From Syncephalis plumigaleata (taxonomy: Eukaryota > Zoopagomycota > Zoopagomycetes > Zoopagales > Piptocephalidaceae): a stretch of 20,806 bases of DNA. Below, piece by piece: positions 10,488 through 18,674 of the stretch; the first letter of the stretch is position 1, and each line of letters starts with the position of its first letter. The translations under genes and the position numbers were made by a program. The notes below the pieces were generated by a model. The model was given only the letters and a program-made list of their open reading frames with translations, searched no databases and was not told where the DNA came from. The stretch covers positions 1-20,806 of the forward strand of contig JAIXMF010000248.1 of assembly GCA_025201365.1 (NCBI GenBank), written 5' to 3'.

Positions 10488-11105
10488 GCCTAGACGTGTA
10501 CTATGGCGTGTTTCATCATCTATCATCTCTATAGATATACATATGTGTGTGCGTGTTTGTATATATAGACATATTCGATACTATACTATGATATTCTAGC
10601 GCGTGGTTATTTTCTATTATGCTATCATTTACTACTTTTACTATTACTATCGTCGTCGTCGTCGCCGCCGTTCTATCGCTTACTTGTTTGTTTGTTTGTT
10701 TGTTTATCGGATGGGTTCACTCCAACATTATTATTGATACACACACAGATAATTGGATAAAGAAGAAGTATCTTTACTATCGATAATTAAGGATGCTTTA
10801 CTATTAGCTACACACGTATTATCATTAATAAACAATTACTCATTGATAACATCCAAGAACAATATCTTCAATATACATATTATAAGCGTCACTTTCATGT
10901 CTATCGAATAGAACTTGAATGATTGCATACTGCAAATCTGACCGTCTTCATCATTCAATGTATAGGCTGATTGGTTCGTACTACTGAATAAAACTGTTAT
11001 GACGTATTGACTGATATCCACGTTTGTTTGTACATTATATGGTGTTAGTGCAACAAGTTAACCTGCTAGTTGCTACGCACCTTTTTGTTCTCCTTACATT
11101 TCAAT
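10488..11105. other. Intergenic region between Rabin8-like copy and RdRP, right arm
   Basis: 618 bp mirroring 491-1108. It contains the AATAAA at 10827-10832, an (GTTT)n tract near 10684-10706 and GTC repeats near 10651-10665. It should hold the Rabin8-like 3' UTR and the RdRP promoter. No convincing TATA box or other core promoter motif was identified. Confidence 0.7.
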
Positions 11106-14100
11106 ATGAATCTCCCTGATTTATTCGAGAGTTCCTCAGATGACGAAGACTTGCGCGAACAACTAGCCGCTCGTCTTAAAATCACTGTCAACGATATACC
11201 CAGTTATCGACGAACTAATAATGCATCGCGTCAACCTCGTACCGCACCACCTAGCTCATCTGTAAATAATGCACCGTCAGTTGAGGATTCATCTCCGAGA
11301 TTGCCTAGTCATAGTGTGGCAACTACGTGGGTTGACGGCATGCCAGTACGACCGCCCACTTACAATCGTGCGCCGAATATGAGAACACCGCGTGATTCTA
11401 GTAGCACTTCCCGATATGATACTTCGACATATCAACATCCACAACTACAACTGCAGCAACAGCAACAACAACAACATCAGCAGCAACACTCTTATTCTAG
11501 TCGCTCTTACGATCACTCCTATTCGAATCATCGTGCAAATTATAGAAATGGATCAGCGGATACAGCATGGGATGGACATACGTATTCACCGCCATCATCA
11601 TCAACAAATAACGTAGCTTATGGTGGAGATCAAAGTATCAGCTTTATTCGAAATGATTTACCACGTTCTCCTGTTATAAGAACGAATCAATATGGACGAC
11701 ATAGTATGGATTCCTATGATCGTACAAGTCATCGTGACACTACGCCAGACACGCCTACACCGCGAGAGTCACGCGAACGACGTATAGCTCGTGTGTCGAC
11801 GGCATTTCGACAAATGCAACAAGATGCGCAGGAACACGACAATGAAGCTGATACTAATGGAAATGACGGTCAACGAACGAATATCAACTAGTAAGTAGTT
11901 GCACTAATTCATAGCATTATTAATAGTGTTAATTGGATCATTGCCAGTGAGTATCTAAATCGATATCGCGAACGATTAGATCGTGAAGGTGAACGACCGT
12001 CATCGGCATCACGTCGTTTAGAGGGGCAACAGTTCGATAATTACGATCAACAATATAATATAAGTCCAGATGCGAATACACCGGATAATAGATCGTCAGG
12101 CCATCCTCGTCATCTGCTAGTGTCATTACGAGGTGTACCCGAAGGTGCCACCATGAAAGACATCATTCGCGTATTCAGCGAGTATGGTAATCTATTCACG
12201 GCTCGATTGGATTTCAGACGTGATGCGCATCGACGAGATAGATCGAGTACGCATTCGGGTCGTGCTGCCATTTGCTACTTGCCTATCGGTCATCATCCAC
12301 ATCCTATGATTCGGCAATTACTCGAGGGTAGAGGAACAGTTACAGTGACCGTTTGTCAAAGCACCGTATGGGCCAGTAGAATGAGTCATCAGGAGATAGA
12401 GGAGCATCGTATGCTTGACAATGAATGTGCTTCGCAAGAGGTACTACTACCGCGGTTTCTTAATCAGCCACCGCCTCCATCCAATATAGTGCAGCCGGAT
12501 ACTCGTGTTAACAATTACAACAACAGCAACAACAACAACAGTAATGCTATAGGTTGGCAGCGATTCAATGCTGAATCCTTGGAGCTTGGCTCGGAACCAC
12601 GTCGCGGCGTTTATCTCTCGTTCTGGCAGCCGGACGACAATATTAGAATGGCGATCGATCCTAATAAAGGTCGAGTGCAATTGGAGTTCCACTTCTCGAA
12701 TGTTGAATTCCGTATGGAGTTACGCTGCAAGAATGCGCCCTGTTGGTATCGTATACAACGATTGTCATCCGTAGAAGATCATATGGGCGAGCCTATCAGA
12801 CGATACGTGCTACTACTTAAATTAACACGACCGCCATTGGTGGAACGTATGGAGACACGTCTCGATGAAATGGTGTCGAGCGAGCAAATGACCTACAATC
12901 GCGATAATACATGGCGTCGTGTGGTACAAATCAGAATGCAAGAGGTATCGGATGCTCATAGGAATCAGCCGCAAGAAGCATTGCCGCACGACGAAGACAA
13001 GGGTGTTGTACTATTTGGCAGTTGGCTCGATTATCGTTTACAGTTCAACTTTAGCGGGGATCAACGTCATCGTGAGCAAACATTTATTAATGCACTAAAG
13101 AATGGTCAAATATTTGGATTACGTCATTTATCGGATGATGAAGACGCGCGTATGAATCCATTACAAGGCATTCCTGCCACAGTTTCGAATAACAACAGCA
13201 ACAACAACAACAACAATGTTAACATTCAAGCATCACCATCAGTATCAATGATTGACACGTCGAGTACACAATTGTCGGCGTCGTCGTCGACATTCTTCAC
13301 GAATATTGACCTAACCATTACAACCGATTTATACCACTATCCATGGCAGCGCATTAGTAAATCGAGACTGAGAAATGTTGGATCTGAAGCATTTCCCGTA
13401 TGGTATCGATTGGAGCAATACATTACGCAACGACAATTATCGGAGCATGCACTTGACGAGACATTCTTCAATTTATTGGCCAGTAATGTTAAAGGGGGTG
13501 TAGCGGAAAACGCGTTAAAGAATCTCATTCATCGATTACGCGACACGGACGATGTCAATCAGGCGTTAGAACGGGAGATTAATCGTTTGAAGTCGATACG
13601 AGAGGAGGAAGACGTTGATACCGAGGAGTATTTACTAGATGGTATCAGTGGTATCGATGGTGAAAAACCGGAGAAAGACGACGACAACGACGACGACAAG
13701 GAAGATAAGAAAGACGAGGAAGAGTCGGGCAAACAGCGACAAAAGGTTCATCCTGCTGGCCGTATCATCAGTCAACACATGAGTCGTATGGCCTTACCTG
13801 ATTATTGTGTCGCCATACCTAAAGTGGTAGTTACCCCTACTAAAATGTACGTTCTCGAGCCAATGGTTGAAACTTCAAATCGAGTGGTTCGCTCATTTTC
13901 ACAACATGCCGATCGTTTACTACGAGTTCAATTCCTGGACGAGTCGTTTTTCGGTATTCGCGGTGAAGCAAAAACACATGACATGATTTTCCGTAGACTA
14001 TTCTCGATGCTACTACGGGGAATTGTTGTCGGCGGACGACACTACGAGTTCCTAGCGTTCTCGTCGTCTCAACTACGCGAGTACGGCTGCTGGTTCATCG

Positions 14101-16264
14101 CGCCGAAATCGGGCGAGGACGGTATCAATGCGAATAAAGTACGCGAATGGATGGGCGATTTCTCCGAGTACAAGATTATCGGCAAGTTAGCCGCACGTAT
14201 GGGGCAATGCTTCTCGAGCACGCGTATGACCATTGAACTTGCGCCCGATCAATTGACGTGTATTGATGATGTGAAATCGAGCGACGACAAGTATATGTTC
14301 TCCGACGGTGTCGGTCGCATGTCAGTAGCGGTGGCACGCGCCGTAGAAGAGAAGATGGGACTCAAGGAGTTGCCGAGTGCCATTCAATTTCGACTAGGTG
14401 GGTGCAAGGGCGTGCTTACCCTACACCCGCCACTATCGCCGGTCAGTCCACATATCGAGTATCGCGAGAGTCAGCGCAAGTTCAACTCGGACCATCGCGC
14501 GCTTGAGGTTATTAGAACGGCCAATTACACGGCCGGTGCCTTGAATCGACAGATTATCGTGTTGCTCACTTGTCTCGGTGTCGACGGGAACATTATCCTA
14601 AATCGTATGCGTGAGATGATGGATCGTATCAATCGTGCCATGAACGATCGTGAAACCGCTATTCGTTACCTGCAACAATCGGGCGATGAATACGAGGTGG
14701 TCGAGCGTATGGTGTCTATGCTACGTGTTGGCCTATTGCAAACGCGTGAGATCTACTTAGTCAATATGTTACGCGTGTTTCGCGCCTACCAGTTACGCGA
14801 ATTAAAGCGTAAAGCCAATATACCAATTGAACAAAGTGTCATGCTACTGGGTGTTATGGATGAATTCGGTGTACTGGAACCTGACGAGATATTCCTACAG
14901 TATGATCATCCAGGTTACGAGCAACCTTACGTGCCAACCGGTCGTTGTGCCGTCACTCGTAATCCGTGCTTTCATCCCGGTGACATTCGTCTACTGAAAG
15001 CGGTGGACAAACCTGAACTACGGCATTTGAAGAATGTTATCGTATTCAGTCAGAAAGGTTATCGCGATGTGCCGAGCCAGTGTAGTGGCGGCGATCTAGA
15101 CGGTGATGAATTCACGCAAGTATAGATGATGCACACACTTTAGATTGATACTAACTAATATTTATTTATTTAGTTGTATTTGGGACGAGAAACTACTACC
15201 CGAATCAGATGCTGATCCAATGGATTATAGTGCACCTCAATCGCCGATGCAATCAAATATTTCAATTAACGATATTAAAAGGGCAAGTATCATTAACGTT
15301 TATTTAACATTTATTAACCCATGTTATGTAACAGTTCTTTATTAATTATATCTTACATGATAATCTTGGAATGATTGCACACGCACATCTCGCGCAAGCC
15401 GATCAACTTACCGGTGGTGCTAAGCATGGGATTTGCATTAGACTAGCACAGCTACACTCGACCGCGGTGGATTTCCCTAAAACTGGTAGACCGGCCGAGT
15501 TTGAGCGAGGATTACGTCCGCGTGCCTACCCGCATTTTATGGAGAAATCCGATCGAGGCATGTATCACTCGGACACGGTACTAGGCAAGATCTACGATGC
15601 TGTGACGTTAGAGGAATTCAAACCGGACAATAAGGTACAGTTAGATAAGCGTATGTTGGTCGATGGCTACGAGATATTCATCGATAGTGCGCGAGCACTG
15701 AAACGTGAATACGATCGAGCCATCGATGGTATAATGAAGCAATTTGGTATTGCCACTGAATGGGAGGTAATCAGTGGCTGGGTGGTACGCTTCCACGATG
15801 CCTTTCAGCGTCGTGACTATCACTTGCGGCAACAAGTGATGGAGTTGGTGCACGGGGTGGAGAAACGATTCCGACATCACTTTATGCGCGAGTTTCTCGA
15901 GGCGATCGAGAATGAAGAACCTACCGCTTCAACGTCAACACCGCCACCACCACCACCATCCAACAAAGTACTTCGTCTCGATGATCTGATGGCCAATCCG
16001 CCGGCAGTTTCACCAGCTGTACGGCGTAGCAACAAGAAGAAGATCAAATGGCCACCGGAAATCCAAGAAGCAATTCAACAAAAAGCATCCGCTTGGTACT
16101 ACATTACCTACGAGCCATCGGAACGAGCGCTAGCTGAGGAATTCAGCGATCGCTTCTCGTTCCCTTGGCTTGTGCACGAGCACTTGTGTGCTATCGTGCA
16201 AGAGCAGCAGCGTGTCATTGATGACGAGGAATTGGCACGTACACTTGCTCAACTTCGCCACTAA
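11106..16264 (+). CDS. Cellular RNA-dependent RNA polymerase of the RNA-silencing (QDE-1/EGO-1) class
   Basis: Exons join(11106..11890, 11948..15115, 15174..15282, 15335..16264) give 1663 residues. Such enzymes copy RNA to make secondary small RNAs or dsRNA in RNA interference. The first 300 residues are disordered, with poly-Gln near codon 118. An RRM-like segment follows at about 317-400 (HLLVSLRGVPEGATMKD onward). Poly-Asn and a highly acidic insert (about residues 565-600) precede the catalytic core. The core shows FSSTRMTIEL, FSDGVGRMS, an FRLGGCKGVL stretch, and the catalytic GGDLDGDEF with Asp1311, 1313 and 1315. The exon 4 segments FFINYILHDNLGMIAHAHL and LHSTAVDFPKTG complete the family's C-terminal part. 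Introns 2 and 3 begin with GC rather than GT; only these junctions keep the conserved frame. All key residues are present, so the gene looks functional. AATAAA occurs at 16303-16308 and 16331-16336. It is not viral: the DLDGD signature and introns are those of cellular RdRPs. Confidence 0.93.
11891..11947 (+). other. RdRP intron 1, GT-AG
   Basis: 57-nt intron, GTAAGTAG to TTGCCAG. It splits a Tyr codon (TA/T) and joins the low-complexity first exon to the long second exon; removing it makes the two frames continuous. Confidence 0.85.
15116..15173 (+). other. RdRP intron 2, GC-AG, directly after the catalytic motif
   Basis: The 58-nt intron starts GCAAGTAT, contains a TACTAAC branch-point match (15149-15155) and ends TTTAG. 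Splicing gives DGDEF-TCIWDEKLLPES, as expected for the family. The nearby GT at 15120-15121 gives stops in the next exon, so the GC donor is required. Confidence 0.85.
15283..15334 (+). other. RdRP intron 3, GC-AG
   Basis: The 52-nt intron starts with the same eight bases as intron 2, GCAAGTAT, and ends TAACAG. Phase-0 splicing gives INDIKR-FFINYILHDNL, matching the family. The GT at 15287 leads to a stop within a few codons of the next exon. Confidence 0.85.
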
Positions 16265-16465
16265 GTGCACACGCACACACATATGTTACAATTTATTAAT
16301 CTAATAAACCATTAACTTTTTTTTATTAATAATAAACTAATAAATCAGTCCTACAGTCGCGCTATTATTCTTAACTTTTTTATTTATTTTTTCTCGAATT
16401 CTATTTTATTATTTATTTAGTTACTCATTCCTCTCTCGATACTATTCTTATTGTTCACCACCACG
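16265..16465. other. Short intergenic region, RdRP 3' UTR and SRR1-like promoter
   Basis: 201 AT-rich bases with several AATAAA sequences (16303-16308, 16331-16336) for RdRP cleavage. Long T-runs lie near 16317-16325 and 16376-16392. No other gene is visible. Confidence 0.6.
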
Positions 16466-16653
16466 ATGTATACGAGTAGTCTACCGAGTCAAGACCATAA
16501 TGATTTCACACCAGTTACGAGAAAGCGTCGAGCTAAAAAGTCGAACAAGTCAACCTTATTGGCGGTAGAGACAAACGATACCACACGTAGAATGAAACTA
16601 TTAGAACGAGCACGTCAGCGTATTAATGACTACTGGTATGTATACTGATAGCG

Positions 16654-16688
<35 letters not shown>

Positions 16689-16710
16689 CGTATCTCTTAT
16701 TAATATTCAT

Positions 16711-16756
<46 letters not shown>

Positions 16757-17810
16757 GATATAGCGATGAATTGAAACAGAGTGCCGTCTATGATCATATA
16801 AAGAGTAAGTGAACAATACTTTTGTGATATCCTACGGTATAGCTAATGGATAACGGTGGCAGGTTTATTGGATATCGAGATGAATGACATTACACCGCAG
16901 TATCTGCTAGTATACGGTCTAGGATCGATGATGGAATCCAGGGAAGCATGCCGTCAATTGGCATTGTGCTGCCTATTAGAACAGCACCTCAAGGTACCTT
17001 ATAGATTATGTATGATAATAGCAATAATAATAATATGAGATTAGTTGACAGACAAGGTACAAGGTTATGATCCTGTATGGTCAACTGAAGATCGTCAATT
17101 ATTCGAAGAAAGTGGATTTCAATGTATTGAGAAAAATGAAGTAAGTGAATAGATTAGAAGAATGAACGCTATACGATCATTACATGACTATTCCATCTAA
17201 TCCCTTTCTATTACTCTTACTATTACTCTTATTGCAGGGTGGATATCGTTCACTGGATGCGTGTACCCTTGTTTATATGCCTCATTGTCCTAAAGGCCTC
17301 TATGCTAATTTATTGGCTGCTAACTGGCATCCTGATCGATTAAAGCATCTCATTCTACTGGGCAATTGTTTGGAGACATATGTAGAACGGTAAGTGATCA
17401 TATTACTTTATTGTATAATGCTACTAACGAGCGATACATGTATTGGATAGATTAACTGAAGCACAACTACGTAAAGAGTTCCCGCATGCATTGGAGATAT
17501 CCTTTACTGCTATCATCGCATAGATATGATAGATGCTAGTCTTTAACTCATCAAATCTTCTTATTTATACGCTTGTAAACTACTAAATATGCGGTATATA
17601 AGACTAAAGAGAACGTCAAAAGAGGGTGGTCATTCCACGTCTGTCATTGAGGAGGATCGACGACAATTCGACGATAATCAACGAGCATTTAGTGAATTAT
17701 GCTTACAGAGGGTAGATTCATCGTTGCTTTCCAAACAACAACATAGCATTGAGTGGTCTAGTACTACTACTACTACCATTATGGATCCAGAGTTAATTAT
17801 TAATGAATAG
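16466..17810 (+). CDS. SRRD: SRR1-like protein (SRR1 domain)
   Basis: Seven exons are supported: join(16466..16635, 16764..16804, 16863..16993, 17057..17140, 17238..17389, 17451..17496, 17571..17810), 287 residues. The family is named for a plant red-light/circadian gene; animal and yeast members are linked to transcription/heme or microtubule phenotypes, and the biochemical activity is uncertain. The basic N-terminus contains DFTPVTRKRRAKK, typical of the family. The SRR1 domain starts near residue 80 with QYLLVYGLGSMMES, continues through YDPVWSTEDRQLFEESGF and the TLVYMPHCPKGLYANLL stretch, then HLILLGNCLETYVER. The ATG at 16466 was chosen because it gives the conserved N-terminus. The sixth intron (17497-17570) appears to be a U12 AT-AC intron; reading through it instead gives a stop at 17521-17523 and a shorter, 216-residue protein. 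The last exon contains DNQRAFSELCLQRV, resembling the family's AFNDTSxHxF end. AATAAA repeats follow at 17989-18004. Confidence 0.85.
16636..16763 (+). repeat. SRR1-like intron 1 filled with CA, TA and TAC microsatellites
   Basis: The 128-nt intron (GTATGT to ATAG) is mostly simple repeat: CA at about 16654-16670, TA at about 16670-16688 and about 15 copies of TAC at 16711-16756. It is the longest intron of this gene, and most of its length comes from these tracts. Confidence 0.9.
17497..17570 (+). other. Candidate U12-type AT-AC intron in the SRR1-like gene
   Basis: The 74-nt intron begins ATATCCTTT, a full match to the minor-spliceosome AT-AC donor consensus, and ends TTATAC. TCTTTAAC at 17540-17547 is close to the U12 branch site TTCCTTAAC and lies about 24 nt before the end; the terminal AC is the first AC after it. 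Splicing is phase 0 and joins FPHALE to ACKLLNMRYIRLKR, the frame of a 240-nt exon that has no good start of its own. No GT-AG alternative I tried gives as clean a junction. Confidence 0.75.
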
Positions 17811-18055
17811 ACAACATTGCATGTATGACATTGTACTAGATACACGTAAACAAACAAATAATGAACTGATGAATTTGCTATTAGATGATGATGATGATGA
17901 TGATGATGATAAACTTTACTGTTGAGCGGTAAAGAAAATAAGATCGATTATCAGCTTTGTTATTATTGCTTATTCTTGTTCCTATAATAATAAATAAATA
18001 AATAACAATATATATTAGCTACTCTTGTATATAAAGTGTATAAACAATTGGTTAC
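17811..18055. other. Convergent intergenic region between SRR1-like and COX7C
   Basis: 245 bp between two tail-to-tail genes. It holds a (GAT)9 tract at 17884-17910 and overlapping AATAAA signals at 17989-18004 for the plus-strand gene. No clear minus-strand AATAAA for COX7C was found here. Confidence 0.7.
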
Positions 18056-18441
18056 TTACAAAGTCCAAGCGCTCGCTATCAACAAGACAGAACAAAACAA
18101 TAATCAATTAGCATGTCTATGATATGATACCAGGTGATAAACACTTACCAATAAATGGAAGGGCGAAACCAAATCCGCAGTAAGCGGTGAATTTCACAGC
18201 TAGACCAAACTTGTTCTTGGTAGAGAAGGGCAAGTTCTACGCGTAGATGATAAGTAAGCGTCATTAATACGTATTGAGACGCGTGTATCTCTCTCTCTCT
18301 CCCTTCCTCCTTCTCTTCTAATCCACTCACCTGACCATTGGTATTCTCAGCGTGGAACATACGACGCTGTAGTTGACCACGAACAGATGGAGCAATAGTC
18401 GCGGCACGACGTGTTACTTGACGAGTAGCAAGTGCAAACAT
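18056..18441 (-). CDS. COX7C: Cytochrome c oxidase subunit 7C, mitochondrial
   Basis: Exons complement(join(18056..18075, 18149..18236, 18331..18441)) give 72 residues. The product is a small nuclear-encoded subunit of respiratory complex IV in the inner mitochondrial membrane. Residues 1 to about 30 are basic and Ala/Ser/Thr-rich with no acidic residue until Glu32, like a mitochondrial presequence. The mature part contains NLPFSTKNKFGLAVKF, matching the family's KNLPFSVENKW segment, and then one membrane helix (about residues 50-68) ending FIASAWTL. Introns are GT-AG: GTGAGT (phase 0) and GTAAGT (phase 1). The ATG at 18441 was chosen because it starts the presequence. An in-frame ATG at 18585 would add 48 hydrophobic residues ahead of it and is unlikely. 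It lies on the same strand as DARS, 233 bp downstream of its stop. Confidence 0.9.
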
Positions 18442-18648
18442 ATTGAATACTGATTGGCACACGGCAATAAGTAGATTGGTGAAGAAAAAAGTGAATCCGG
18501 CAAATAACGGAAAGGAGAAAGAAATGAGTGGATGGATGGTCCAATATGGAAACTTGATGCATTTAACACGTAGGATCATTTTCATCTCGATTAGTGATGC
18601 CTTTTTCTCTTTCTAGTTATTTATGTAAGTAAAAACAATTCATATCCT

Positions 18649-18654
18649 TTTATT
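18649..18654 (-). terminator. Poly(A) signal for DARS
   Basis: AATAAA on the minus strand, 21 nt beyond the DARS stop codon. The position is plausible for compact 3' UTRs; no transcript evidence is available. Confidence 0.45.
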
Positions 18655-18674
18655 AAGAAAAGTTATAGTATTGC

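Larger units (their letters stand above)
5881..11596. repeat. Right arm of large inverted repeat
   Basis: This is the partner of 1-5734. It contains a Rabin8-like copy on the plus strand and the first 491 bp of the RdRP coding sequence. The plus-strand DNA to the right of 11596 continues as single-copy RdRP sequence, but because the left arm is cut off at base 1, 11596 is only the last position that can be compared, not a demonstrated boundary. Confidence 0.95.

Noticed and set aside
1-11596. Inverted repeat as a transposon or foldback element
   Set aside because: The arms contain ordinary host genes and no transposase, integrase or reverse transcriptase; the outer terminus is not visible, so terminal repeats cannot be tested.
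11106-16264. RdRP as an integrated viral polymerase
   Set aside because: It has the DLDGD signature and surrounding motifs of cellular RNA-silencing RdRPs, spliceosomal introns and ordinary cellular neighbours.
16636-16763. CRISPR-like or functional tandem array
   Set aside because: These are plain CA, TA and TAC microsatellites inside an intron, with no spacers.
17589-17810. Independent 73-residue protein
   Set aside because: Its frame continues upstream to 17571 and joins the SRR1-like gene in phase 0 through the AT-AC intron; its C-terminal part resembles the SRR1 family end.
18442-18585. N-terminal extension of COX7C with a hydrophobic segment starting at an ATG at 18585
   Set aside because: It would place a membrane helix before the mitochondrial presequence; the downstream ATG at 18441 gives a normal-length COX7C.
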